Below, piece by piece: positions 12,201 to 24,500 of a stretch of DNA of 64,000 bases. Each line of letters opens with the position of its first letter. The stretch's first letter is position 1. The DNA is from Lucifuga dentata (Eukaryota; Chordata; Actinopteri; Ophidiiformes; Bythitidae). The DNA lies in contig VXCM01002089.1 in the NCBI GenBank assembly GCA_014773175.1, positions 94,501-158,500 of the forward strand. The letters run 5' to 3'. A program made the translations under genes and the position numbers. The notes beneath the pieces are model-generated. The model was not told where the DNA came from. It saw only the letters and a program-made list of their open reading frames with translations, and ran no database searches.

Positions 12201-13052
12201 GAAGTCGACGTCAGCACTTGTGAGATACAATCAGCAGAAATTGCCACTCAGTGTAATGATAAAGTCAAAGAAAGAAAAAAGAAAAGGAAGAGAAAGAGCT
12301 CAGCTGCACAGGACAATGATTTTAAAGATCACAAGGAGGATTTTAAGGAACTCAGTGAGATGAGTCAGAGAGCTTTGCCTCAAGTGTCTGAACTGCTCTG
12401 GAATGAAATCGCCGACATTGGAGCAAAGAAGAAAAAGAAAAAGGAGAGAAAGTTGGAAACAAACATGGTAGGATTGGACAGTGCAGCCGATCTGGGACGT
12501 CAAAGTGACGATGCTGTGATATTAAAAAAAAAAAAGAAGAAGAAGAGTAAAGGTGACTCATTCTCTGTGATACAGGATACTGAGTCAGAAAGATCTACAC
12601 TAAGCAGGGATAAGTCACGTAGGAAAAAAAGCAGACGGTCAGACTTTCCGCTTGATCCTGAAACCAAAAATAGTCCCAGTGCTGAAATATGTCATGACAG
12701 CAATAATTCTGATGAAGTGGTCAAAGAATCGCTGATGGAAAATGCAGTTCTAGAGACTGAACCTGCATTAGCATCTTCAACGTCATCAACAAATGCTGCA
12801 TTCAATGATATGAAAGTGACAAAAAAGAAGAAATGCACAGATGATGTCTTACTTGAAGAGTCTTTGTTGTTAAATAAGGAAAAGAATAACAGGAATGAGC
12901 AGTTAGCTGTACTGAATGTAATGCCACAGAGAATTTCTCCTTCACACAGCCACATGTTGTCCTCTTCAAACCACATCAAGAAAAATAAGCACAAGAAGTG
13001 TAAGAGGAGACTTCATAATCCAAGACAGGACTTCCTGGACAAAGTTGTTTAG
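9252..13052 (+). CDS. taf1d: taf1d, RNA polymerase I SL1/TIF-IB subunit D, with long lysine-cluster C-terminal extension
   Basis: TAF1D is a TBP-associated factor of the SL1 complex that loads RNA polymerase I on rDNA promoters in the nucleolus. Exons: 9252-9445, 9559-9871, 9989-10107, 10210-10249, 10347-13052; total 3372 nt, 1123 aa, all junctions in phase. Identity rests on SLFITQ in exon 2, RRMRRKPRG, then GGFFKSIRE, a spacer, DNEEDISPLSE, SDGEDIKV and FVVSSKPK; human TAF1D has SLFKTQ, RGFFNYIE, DDDGSISPIEE and FIVSSEFP in the same order. Human TAF1D is only 278 aa. Here the last exon continues about 890 residues as a charged, low-complexity tail with some thirteen Lys/Arg clusters (up to seven K in a row) separated by Ser/Glu/Asp-rich linkers. 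No folded domain is visible in the tail. Its frame stays open for 2.7 kb without a stop, which argues that it is coding. Divergent from the C11orf54 homolog, as in human. Confidence 0.88.
10159..10186. repeat. AAT trinucleotide microsatellite in taf1d intron 3
   Basis: About nine AAT units, 23 bases upstream of exon 4. Confidence 0.9.
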
Positions 13053-13381
13053 GTCAGAGTCACTGACGGCTGCAGAGCAGAAAGTTTTGGATTTTGACCA
13101 GATAAATTATACACAAGAATGCATCAGAACAACTGTTTCTAGCTGCACAATGTAATACTTACAGGAATTATTACATAATTATGAGCTTTTTATGTAGCAG
13201 AGATATATTTTAGTATTTATTTTGATATATTTTGTATCATTTTTACTAGCAGTTTCACTGTCATGGCTCAAACTTTTTGGTGTTGAGGTAAACTCTGGAT
13301 AAAAGCATCCCATAGCAGACCATGAATTATGAGGCTCTGATAAATGTTCAAACATGTTGTGGAAAATGGTCATCATAAGTT

Positions 13382-13516
13382 TGTGAAGAATATAATAAAT
13401 TTGCGAACACGCTTGGGTGTTGAGGAAAATCTCAGAATGCTTCACTTTNTGTGAAGAATATAATAAATTTGCGAACACGCTTGGGTGTTGAGGAAAATCT
13501 CAGAATGCTTCACTTT
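13382..13516. repeat. 67-bp direct duplication around one N (assembly join)
   Basis: Bases 13382-13448 and 13450-13516 are identical and are separated by a single N at 13449. The same arrangement and length recur at 20297-20431 and 34789-34923, which marks uncollapsed contig overlaps. The true genome most likely has one copy. Confidence 0.9.
13394..13399 (+). terminator. taf1d: candidate polyadenylation signal, taf1d
   Basis: AATAAA about 340 bases past the taf1d stop codon. It lies inside the 67-bp segment that the assembly shows twice, so a second copy appears near 13462. Confidence 0.4.
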
Positions 13517-13596
13517 TTAAGCACTTTATAAACTTGGCTAAGTTTGGTTTGAGCCTGGACATCTAATGGTCATTTGAAAGAAAGTAAAGCTTTTAT

Positions 13597-13741
13597 TTAT
13601 ATTTTATCTATATATATCTATATATAGATATATATAGATATATATATAGATATCTCTCTCTCTCTCTCTCTATAGATATATATATATCTACATACATACA
13701 TACATATATGTATATACATATATACACACACACACACACAA
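13597..13741. repeat. compound microsatellite (TATC/TA, CT, CATA, CA)
   Basis: A run of TATC/TATAGA units that can pair with itself, then CT, TA, CATA and CA repeats. It lies between taf1d and aspa. Confidence 0.9.
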
Positions 13742-14671
13742 AATATGGTGATGTTTCGAAACATTGGTTGTGCACCGCCTGCTGGCAGAAACCTTAACTA
13801 CAACTCTGGAACGCTGACATGATGACCTCGTGACTTATGTTTTCTCGTAGACGCCTCTTCAAAACCGGAAGTTTCGTTCGGCTTCGAAACTCGATCCCTA
13901 GTGCCGAAATTGCCATCTACTTATTTTCATTTTGGAGGGGAAGTTATTTTTCTTGAACCTTACCTTGTTTTATCCAGTGTTTGGTATTTATAATGACTTT
14001 TGCTTCACATTGACCTGTAATATGCACCTTCATTAGTAATAATACATTTTCATATGAGTCATGGAAAAAATATAACTATAATTGTACATGGGAGTAAATA
14101 ACAAACGTATACTCCTGTGCAAAATGTTGTTCAGCCAAAGTTGTAACAAATATAAAAGGATAATGCAGGTCTGTGTGGCTTTTTATACTGTTAATATGCC
14201 ATTTAAAAAAATACAAACGTGTTTTAAAAGCCCTCGTATTCCTCCTGAAATATATATTTCCTTTCCCTCATTTTGTGTTACACAAATCACATGTCACGTG
14301 GATATGTTTTGAAGGTTTTAACTAAGATATTTTTAATTCCGTCTAAAAAACTTTTTCAGATTTTATTTTGGGAAAACCCACACCGGAAATCGTAAATTAT
14401 TACTACGCTTTTGACGCTTGTAAACAAGAGAAAGGATCTTGGTATCCGGACTTTCTAAGTGTAAATCTTGCGCACACACACACACACACTTCAGCGCTTT
14501 TTACGCACGGTGACTGACCATAATAAGCCAGCGGCCACGTTACGTAAGCGCGCTGTCACGGTAACTTGCTTTTAAACACGGTGTTTGTCTGCGTGTGGAG
14601 CTCAGACTGGACACTTTCCTGCTCTTTCCTCCGAACCAGTCTGAGTCTTCTCTGCGGCGTGTTGTCCAGAC
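13742..14671 (+). promoter_or_regulatory. aspa: intergenic region and probable aspa promoter
   Basis: Spacer between the compound microsatellite and the aspa start codon. The last ~270 bases hold a CA run (14469-14488), CpG-richer sequence including TTACGTAAGCGCGC near 14540 and the presumed 5' UTR. No TATA box is obvious. The open frame at 14082-14312 has no recognisable content. Confidence 0.4.
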
Positions 14672-17600
14672 ATGTCTTCTTACAACAGCGTGTGTTTTCG
14701 TGAAGCGCGCAGAGTGGCTATTTTCGGAGGAACTCACGGAAACGAGATGTCAGGCGTGACGCTCGTAAATCTCTGGATGAAAAATAGCGCAGAGATCCAG
14801 AGGAAAGGGGTCGAGACCAAACCCTTCATCACCAACCCCAGGGCTGTGGAGAAGTGCACCAGATACGTGGACACGGATCTGAACCGAGCCTTCACCGCGG
14901 AAAACCTCAGGTAACCGATGTTCCTGTTGCTGCTGGTGTCTGCTGTGGCACTAAAGGCTTTCCTAAACTTTGTCAGGACACAGATCCTCATTAAACCCTT
15001 ATCTGAGTAGATTTTGAGCACTCTGAGAAGATCAGGTACAGGTAAAACACCCTAGCGTACAGATAAAATTTGTCCTGGATAGTACATTAAGGGAATGACA
15101 TGAACTGACATCAATCTTGGATAGGTTTGGGATTTCCAGGAGGAAAGATGGAGTGGCAGTGCCAAGTACGTAAATTATTCATTCAGTCACAAATTCTACA
15201 AGTGTGTGAGCTCTGCCAGAAAAGAGGAAAAGACAGTGATCACGTGTTTATAGAGGAAAATATGATCAACCTGTGATATGTCTTAACGACCAGCAGTCTG
15301 TTTAGATTCATCCATCCATCCAAATGTGACATCAAAACTAGAAGCCAACATGGGGGTATTTGTATAGTGATTTCCACACCAAAGCACAGAGTGTGTGCCA
15401 GCAGCAGATTAACGTGTCCTCCTCCTTCCTGCAGACTGTCAGCCAGCTGGGAAAACGTGACTGGGCTGCAAATGATTTAAGAGCATTTTATTCGTTGCCT
15501 TTTATGTGCACTATGGAGGAAATGGGAGTCTTATGGAAACCCTGGCTCATACATTAGTGCGCATGAACGCACAACACTTTTTACTTCTGTGGTTGGATAG
15601 TAGTCTCCCTTTATTGAAAATCAGCGGAGAGATCTTATAATAATATTCCTGGAGCAGTTATTGTGTGTATTTGTAATCAGAGGTTATTGCTTTAATATCA
15701 GTATATGGGTTTGCAATATTCTTTTTTGTTATTGTGTCCATAATGACCTTTTCATAATTTATGGAGTTTTTAAAATCTCCAAAAGCATAATTCTTACAGT
15801 TATTACGGAAATGAATTGTGTTGCTTCTATTGTGACCCATGCCCAGTTTTATTTAAACTATTGTGATATTAGAATCTTGTGTCATTTTTAAACAAACAGT
15901 AGGATTATCATATTTCATTTTTATAATCACAGTGAAAGCTCTGTTTGTAATAATAAAGTGACAGATCTCACTCCCTTGTCCTGCAGATTTTTGCTGAGCT
16001 GTAAAGATCCTCTCAGCACTCTTCTTGTTTGGCTTCTCTTGTTTTTGTTAGGCAACGTTTAAGAAGATTAATCACTTGGAGATGTTGTAAAAACAGCTTA
16101 ATAACCTGAATACCCTTCCTCATATTGTGTAGCTTCCTTTCAATTTAAGTTGTTATACTGGAGATTACACTCTGACTGATATTGGATTGTTAAAGCCTAT
16201 ACCAATATTGATATTAATAAAATATATGTGCCAACACTATTTGTTTAGGTAAACACATTTTTGACATTTATCTAAATCTAGTTATTAAAAAGTTGTGACA
16301 ACTGCAGTATTGAGGCAGGATATTTTACAGTTAAACAATAAAGTTTACTATCAAAGATGACAGTCAATAAAGTTAATAGTACATTTTGAAAAGTAAAATT
16401 CACAAATTCCCTGGAAATGAAATGAAATAACTAAAGTGCTAAAAGCATCCACACAGAAATAAAATTAAATCTAAATCAAGAAAATAAGGGTTAAAATTAT
16501 ATAAATGCAGCCTGTACTGTGATTTCCTTTTGTATGCTGACATATACATTGATAAAATATATCTGTGACAAGAGTGGGCTGATAATATAGGTTTGCTGAT
16601 GTTTTAGTCGGGCTTTACTGCGGATATGTTTGACAGTAGCTGACAGTATGTTTGTGTATTGACGTCCCAACAGTTCAGACAATACCAGATATTTGCTGAA
16701 AATGAAGTCAGAGACAATATGCTGAGCAGAGGTGCTGCTCTACGGGAGTTTTGGAGAAAGTTCTGCACCAATGGTTAGTTTCTAAAAGAGCTACATGGAA
16801 AAGCAGGCAGCTCTCATTCTCTGCTGAGAGTGTGTAGAAAGTGTGTGTGGACAAAAGCAAGTTTTGCCTGTGGCCAAAACAAACTTCTCAAGGATCCTTT
16901 AGTGCAGACATGCGAGGCTTTAACAACGTGTCCTGCTGTGCTGCTCCTGTATGGCTCTTGGTGACATAATGGTGACTGACTGTCTATATTTATAAATGTA
17001 TTATTAGTTATTATTGCACATGCAACATGCAAAGAACTGTGTCAGTAAAAACAAGCCAAAATGTTAAAGGAAATGGGACATTCTTTTATTACAGGTTTTG
17101 TAGCAGTTTAGAACTTATAGGCTGATCATTCCAAATATTTTGCTGCTTGGATAAACAGTTTGGTGAATGTGTTACAGGGTTTCTAGGATCAGTAGACAAC
17201 CTTGCAGTAATAATTGACATGCTTTGTGCCTTGAGATAATAATTGGTGTCACGTATGACTGACTGCATGCTGTCTCCTGCACTTCCCGTACCCTGCAGTG
17301 CCCCGGGCGGAGACGAGCTGCCCTACGAGGTGCAGAGAGCCCAGGAGATCAACAGGCTATTTGGACCTAAAGGAAGCCCAGAAGCCTACGATGTTATCTT
17401 TGATCTCCACAACACGACATCCAACATGGGCTGCACTCTGATTCTGGAAAGCTCCAAAGACCACTTCAATCTGCAGATGATGAACTACATCAAGGTGACT
17501 GGAGAGCAGCTCTGATTGATTGAACTCTCTTACGTAGGTATATAGGTGAAATAAACCTGCAAGATTATCTGTCACCCTTTGTGAAAAGATAAAATCCGTT

Positions 17601-20600
17601 ATGAGGTTTAAAAGACTCCAGAAAGAAATATTAGCTAAATCTTTTTTGTTGCATGTGTGTACAATATGCAGTGTGTTAGAGTAAAAGGGGTCTCTGGTAG
17701 TGCTGTTATACATGCTGAAAAGTGAATGACTAACTATTATTACTTTGTAGAAATTTAGTTATTTATATAGACAAGCTGTTGTTTGTGTTTCTGGGATGGA
17801 CAGATTATTTATTAATCTAAATGACCAAACATGCCTTCAGGGTTGCCATTACTTTCTCTGTAAGTCTATCCCGTTTAAGAGTGTTCACAGCTTGTAATGG
17901 AGCTACAAGATGTAGTCAAAACTTTTTAGCTACAACATCTGTGATAACTTCTTGGTGTTTCCTGTTGCAGAAAGCCATTACTCCAGCCAGCTGTCTCGTT
18001 CTGCTGAACGAACACCCCCTTCTGAAGTATTCCACCTCACGCTCTGTAGCCAAGCACCCTGTGGGTGAGTCTCAAATCCAGCCAAGCTCCTCTGGGGACA
18101 GGGTTGACCCAATAATCCCAAGGAGATAACATTTAACACCTGTCCAAACCATCACAATGAGTTTCACACGTGCAAACTAGTCTTTTGTTTTATTCCAGGT
18201 CTGGAAGTGGGTCCTCAACCACAAGGTGTTTTGAGGAGTAACATCTTTGAAGCTATGAGGGTAATACTCAAACATGCCCTGGACTTCATTGAGTTGTTTA
18301 ATGAAGGTAGGGGAGGCTAAGATGGTCGGCATACCATAGCAGCTTATTATATTAAGCCAGAACATACCAGCTTTATATGGCATTCAACAACACGGCATGT
18401 AATAAGATTGCAAAGGATTCACACTGGAGCCACACTGGTTGAAATTCAAGCACACACGAAGGCCGAAGTAGTTCAGGTGCTGTGGCTGCAGAACGCCTCT
18501 TTAGAATTTTCAATGATTTTTCTTCCAAAGGGATGACTAAAAATGAGATTAGTCTTGCGTAGAAATCAGTTGTTTACACGCATCAGCCGTCTGCCGTCTC
18601 TCAGCATCACTGTGACAAGCGACATTTTGTACCTGCACGCAGCTCTCCCTCGCATACACAGAGTTCTAAAATTATCTGCACCTGATTCACCGCTCCTCTT
18701 CCCTGAGGCACAGAACAGCATTTGCAGTGTTTAGATGCAAGGCAAGTTTTCCTTCCTCTTTTACGCAAACAAGCAGTCTGTGCCAAATGTGAGTTGCAGT
18801 TTGCCGGTTTCCCCCCAAACGGCCTGCCGCTGAATGGGCAGAATGCTGGGAATTGGTTTGTTTCCATGTCATTAATGTGGTAATCTTCTGTCGTGGGGCC
18901 ACGCTGGCGCTGATGAATGCTCTGGCATGGTGATGAATTAGCTCTCCTGCCTCTCTGAAGCTGAGCGGCATGAAGAAACAACTCGCTCAGTGGTATGGGG
19001 TGACGGTGTTGTTAAAATGACGTTTGCAGCAGAATAACCGTCAGATTCAGCGGGACGTTTTGCTGTATGCTGCCTCTTGAGCATCAATGTGTTTGCGCTT
19101 GCAATGCAGCCCTAAAGCAGTCAATTTCACTTTTTTAAAAGCCCATACCAGCAAGTTTCCATGTTTAAGCCCAAGATATACAACCCGCATACATGTTAAA
19201 TTACTAACAACCAATTTCCAAATCATAAAACTGTATTTTAGTTTTCCTGTCATTTTTCCAAATCCCCTAATCTTTTAAAATCAAATATTCAGGTGATACA
19301 CCCTCCTTAAAATTCAATGTTTCACCTTCTAACATTTTTGCATGATTCTAGAAGGTGCAGTGAGTTTAATTACTGGCTAAAAGCCGTCTTCTCCTGGGAC
19401 TATATTTCCTGGCGGAGACATACATTATCGCCTGTGCAGCTCTGTGTTGGATTGGTTAAATAAAGTTACTTAGACAAAAAAAAATTTAATAGACCTGTCA
19501 TTCGCTGTGATGGATGACTTACTTCAAACACATTTGAAGTCTCTACAAGTTGACTTTAATAGTGTACTGGAATGAACTGGAACAAATTGCAATCTGGAAG
19601 GTAGGAAAAAAGTATTAACCAGTATTATATGTTGGGAAATGGTTGTCAGTAATGTAGCATGGACGATTGCCAGTATGGTCCTTTAATAACTTAATGTCCA
19701 AGCACTTCCAAAAACCATTCTCTTGTGTGTGCAGTTTAAGCCGAATAGGACTACTTTGGCAGTGTGGCACCTTCCAGTTGCTTTTATAACAACCTTTAAA
19801 TCTATTTAAAAAATTTATTATCATATTAGAGGCTGCAGTTTAGTTTTAGCAGTCTAAATTAGACAGCTGATAATGCAAGTACCATGAATTTAAGGCTAAA
19901 CACTTTTTTGCCCTTTATTTTGTGTTTGTTTGCAGAATGTTAAATATTCGTTGGATTTGATGTTTAAGTCACTTTTATTTCTCAGTGTCCTCATTCATTT
20001 ACACTTTGGAGTTCAGTTTTTCCATCTTGGTTGCAGTATTGAGTTATGTTGTTTGTTATATGTCGGTTAGGTGTGGAGTTCCCTCCATGTACAGTAGACG
20101 TGTTCAGAGTTGCAGAGAGGATTGATTACCCCAGGGATAACAATGGAAACATCATTGCCATGGTGCATCCCAACCTGCAGGTAATAAACCCTTCTAAAGT
20201 CTGAAATATTACTGCCTTCACTTTTTTGCCCAGATATGATGCAATGACGTGAAGAGAAAATGAGACTTGTGAGTAATATGAGTAACATGAAACTTTCCTC
20301 AATAGTTAGGAGTCTGTTTTTCCCTGAAAAGCCTCCGTCAGCCTCATGTTGTTGTTGTTGTTCNCCTCAATAGTTAGGAGTCTGTTTTTCCCTGAAAAGC
20401 CTCCGTCAGCCTCATGTTGTTGTTGTTGTTCCAGGACTGTGACTGGGAGCCGCTGAACCCAGGTGACCCAATGTTTCAGACCTTTGATGGAAAGACCATC
20501 CACTACCAGGGCTCTGGCACAGTCTATCCGACTTTTATTAATGAGGCGGCCTATTATGAAAAACAACAGGCATTTGTAACCACGAGGCGAGAAACTTTGG

Positions 20601-20629
20601 TCGCAAGTTCTATCAGAAAAGCAGCATAA
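14672..20629 (+). CDS. aspa: aspartoacylase (N-acetylaspartate amidohydrolase)
   Basis: Aspartoacylase is a zinc enzyme that hydrolyses N-acetyl-L-aspartate to acetate and aspartate; loss in humans causes Canavan disease. Six exons: 14672-14910, 17299-17494, 17971-18064, 18199-18306, 20071-20180, 20435-20629. Their 942 nt give 313 aa plus TAA, the same length and exon number as human ASPA. Zinc ligands are present in FGGTHGNE (H22, E25) and FDLHNTTSN (H117); the substrate-site [12 protein letters not shown] (R169) and the catalytic glutamate in [10 protein letters not shown] (E179) are also intact (human numbering is one lower). The C-terminal NEAAYYEK block is conserved. All introns are GT-AG. 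Intron 4 carries a TTAA-flanked inverted-repeat element (19139-19682). Intron 5 contains a false 67-bp duplication ending just before the last exon's acceptor; it does not touch coding sequence. It is the predicted functional enzyme, with no sign of decay. Confidence 0.98.
14911..17298 (+). other. aspa intron 1
   Basis: 2.4 kb of AT-rich sequence, with no additional exon or recognisable repeat seen. The open frames at 15360-15557 and 15661-15891 have no known protein content. Confidence 0.7.
19139..19682 (+). mobile_element. TTAA-flanked inverted-repeat MITE, copy 1 (aspa intron 4)
   Basis: 544 bp between TTAA at 19135-19138 and TTAA at 19683-19686. The left end begins AAGCCCATACC and the right end closes AGTATGGTCCT. 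The subterminal block (TACATGTTAAATTACTAACAA) reappears inverted near the right end in decayed form. It has no transposase frame. It shares the interior phrases CAAATATTCAGGTGATACAC and CTGGGACTATATTTCC with the copies at 35291, 58043, 60676 and 61248. Confidence 0.75.
20297..20431. repeat. 67-bp direct duplication around one N (assembly join, aspa intron 5)
   Basis: Bases 20297-20363 and 20365-20431 are identical and are separated by N at 20364. The right copy ends three bases before the exon 6 boundary at 20435, so a splice-site scan could be misled, but the real acceptor CAG occurs once. Confidence 0.9.
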
Positions 20630-21516
20630 AAGATGTTTTTATATTAAAGCTGTGATGTATGCTGTACATGTTAGCCACAGCAACAGTTTCTGTACAAAGT
20701 TTGCACTAGTCCATTCCAGGCTTTTCTCTCATAACGACTAGAAATCAATATCTTGCACTGTACTGGTGTTATTTTTTTAATGCTAGAAAAGAAATTAACT
20801 ATGCAAAGAACATTTGTAGGGCCGTTCTGTGAAAGTCTTTTATCTGTTGTGATACATATTTATGCTACTGTCACTATTAAATCAAGTGGTTTTTCTAATA
20901 GTAAAAGCCAGGGTTAATTATAGAAAACTTATGAATCATACTACATGCTACTCAGGAATGCCATTTAGGATCATAGCCTGAAACTTATGGCCCAACACTG
21001 TAGTTGTTTTCTTCTTCTGAAAATATATTTGTAAAATATTGGTGGTGGTGGAGGTGGGGGTGGGGCCCTTTGACTGCAAAACCACAATGTCTTCAGTGCC
21101 ATCTACCTGTACCTCCAACGGCTGCATTCTGGGTGCTGTCCTATAGGTGCCTTAAGGGAGATTTAGCCGATAATTGCACAACAAATTTGCAGTGAAATTT
21201 GTAGCATTTATGTATTTGATAACCACAGAATATTTTAATAAGAAATGGTAAATGTTCTGTTCCTGTGAACAATTGGGATGCAGTTTGAATCTTGTTTATA
21301 ATAATATATTTGTGTCTGTTTTGATATACTTGTATGTTTGGTTTTAATGTGCGTTTATGACATGGTGAATCATGGGAAGCATATGCACTTTCTAATCTTC
21401 TCGCTTTTGAGATTTTAGTGTATTGCTGTAATCTTGCAGTAATAATTTTTCCTTATTTTTGTTAGTTTTATTTTAAGTACTGGTTAATGTACTGTCCTGT
21501 GGAAAATTATACATTC

Positions 21517-21522
21517 AATAAA
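21517..21522 (+). terminator. aspa: candidate polyadenylation signal, aspa
   Basis: AATAAA about 890 bases past the aspa stop codon, followed by a T/GT-rich stretch. Confidence 0.5.
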
Positions 21523-21539
21523 TGTAGTACTATGCTTTT

Positions 21540-24500
21540 CTCATCTATTTTGCTTGCAGGTGCACCCTTCACTTTGAGGTGTGTAACTATTGTTGCACCC
21601 TTTGTCATGTAGTTCCACCTGTAGCCACAAGAGGGCATCACACAACCACTGATTGAAGGCACCTGAACCAGCAGACAGCATATCTGACATGCTGAGATTA
21701 ATATTTATACAACACAAACCAACCATACTTGAAATTTTCAAACACAAAAGCACGTTTTTCTATTCTTTTAACATTTAATGAAGTATGTTCACATTAAAAA
21801 TCATCTCAGAGAAGAGCAGTGATTACATATGGCAGACTATTCCTAACACTTTATGCATGTATGTATGTATTTCTTTGTTTACAATCTGATGAAGGCTTAA
21901 TCAAATGCAGGTTGTGTAATTTTTTTCCAATTTTAGGAAACTACATATTTATGATAGTCACTACATTTTTTTTTTAACAACACACTGTGCTGTGTGTTTA
22001 TGTTTTAAAGAAGACAAACAGGACAATTGCAACATATAAAATTTTTCCTTTTTTTCATTTTTTGAATTCTGGTATTATTTCACATCACTGTATATAACTG
22101 TAGACTTCAATACCATTGGAAATATTTGTTATTTTTGTTCCTTAAATTTATTATAGAACTTCAAAATACTAACTGTCAACATATTCCAAGAATGTTTGAA
22201 ATTTTCTATTTGAAGAGTAAAACGTTGGAATCAGAGAAGCAAAAGGTCTGACTAATGTTCCTCTTACACATTATAGTCAGTGAAAATTCCATGTGAAAAC
22301 CATTCACAAGCTAAAATAAAATTCCCTAAAGTTGTTTTCTAGAACATTTGGACATGTAGAATTCAAACAGCTACAGCAAAAGCTAAATACCTTTAACACC
22401 AAATTTGTACATTCATTTTCCTTGTGCACATTTGGTTAATTCAGTACATGCAAGTATGGATCAAATTTGTTTTTCTGTCACGTTGCCATCAATTTGTTGT
22501 GTAATGAATGGAACTACTTTGGGAATCAATAAGTTGAATGCTAGAGCTGGTGAAGAGAGGTCAGTATTTATCACCAAACCCCTGCTAGCGACAGTGTTTG
22601 TGCACACCCTTACAACTGTCAGCTAACTGCACACAGCACAAGGACTGAAACTGAAACTTAACGTTTGATTTCTGTCACACTGATAACATGTAATCTCATA
22701 AATCAGCATCATTTTTTACCAAACAAACAGGAAGTGTGCAAAACAGAGCTCACAGTTGGCCTGAAGTCTCATATGAGTTGCAGTTATACCTCTGGATTCC
22801 TCTAGCTTAATGGACACCTGTAGATAATTCAGAACATGATACATTTCCTGCTATATCATCTCAGGCTTGCGATTAGTACTTTACTTTCATGACTACAGGC
22901 TGATCAAAGGCTCTCTCCTCTATTCATTACAGTAACCCAATCAGCCTAGCAATGAGTGCTGATCAATGATTCCTCCTGCCTAGAGAAAGCTTTTAGGAGA
23001 ATGATCTTTCACTTCTGGGCAGAGATCCAACTGGGCAATCCAAAATACATCCATCTCTGCCTCCACCCTTATTCCTCCCTTACTCAGTCAGTGATAATGT
23101 TCTACTCTCTTGTATAACATTACAGCTGAAGGTTTACTGGAAGCCTCCTGTTTGGCTGCTTACCTAGTTTTTATCTAGAAACAGCTGTATGTATGTATTT
23201 TGTTGAGATTGAGGTGATTATAATTTAGGTTTTAGATATGACATTGTTTATTGTGCAGAAAAAAACTGAATAAGTGGGTGTAAATAGCTGACTCCATTTA
23301 TTATTCTGCATCAAAAACAGTGATCAAACAGTACCAATCAATAAATGCAAGAGAATGTGGATGCATTTATTATTAGGCAATGGCATGTACATTTCTCCAC
23401 AAAACAAGCAGAAAAGCATGAGAAAAACACTTATGTGTATCTAGCATGAGTGCAAATTGTGCCAGCAACGTTTCCTCTGAGACCTGATAGCAAAAGGTCT
23501 GATAAACACAAACACATTCAGACCTCTTTCCCTCCTTAAATGTCTAACCACTGAAACCACCAGCTGAAAGGAAGAAGTTTGGTTTCAGATGGAATAAACA
23601 AGCTGTAGCCACACACACTGTCTTTTACAAAATGTTCCTATTTTGCAATCTGGCAACTCACTACTAATATCTGCAGAAAATGTCCATTTGTTCTGTTAAA
23701 TCTGGGGTTATAATAACAATAGAGATGATTATCCAGTGATATCTGTATCATTCCAGGAGGAAAAACCCTCCCCTGCGAGCTCCACGAATCTGGGTTTCAG
23801 ATATGTTTCACTGTAATTCTCTGGCACCTAAAGGAAGTGTTGCACCATTCCGTCATCTCAGGATATCATGATACTCATATCAAATGTGTCCCGCACCTCC
23901 TGGAGAGACAAAAGATGGGCTGTGCCATTGTGCAGCTTAAAGAAACTACATTATGAAAAAACAGCACTCATTTCCTTGAAATTTTTCTGTTTTTTATAAG
24001 ATTCATAAGATTCATAAAAGCAGGTCTCTTTGTTCAGGCCTTTGAATGGGAGATAATACATTTCCTATTAATTTGCAGTCACAAATCGGGTAAAATCAGC
24101 TACACAAACTTAGCTTCATGCTTGTTTCATTCAGTGCAGTCACACTGGCTGATCATTAGCTGCTGTGAATGCTGACCTGATATCAGACAACCTCTTAAAT
24201 ACTATAATATATGGCTACATGTTTGTTGATGACAGAGAAAACATAGGTGGGTGACATTGGTGCTATGACAAAATATTGTTTGTAGCTTTAGTGTAAGCCA
24301 AGGGAGTTTCTAAAGAACAGTTAGAACTGTTTTTAACTGTCAGTTTTTAAATTCCTCTTGTCTGTTGCTTGTTTAAGGGTATATGGACAGTATGGTTGAA
24401 ACACATCTTGCTACTTTAATGAACTTTGACTAAAATGCATGTGTACACCATGTGCAAACATATAATTAACAGCTGCACATTTTGATTATCACTGAAATAC

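Noticed and set aside
18607..18981. Overlapping 124- and 94-codon minus-strand frames in aspa intron 4
   Set aside because: No recognisable domain and no exon-like borders; chance frames in a GC-richer patch.
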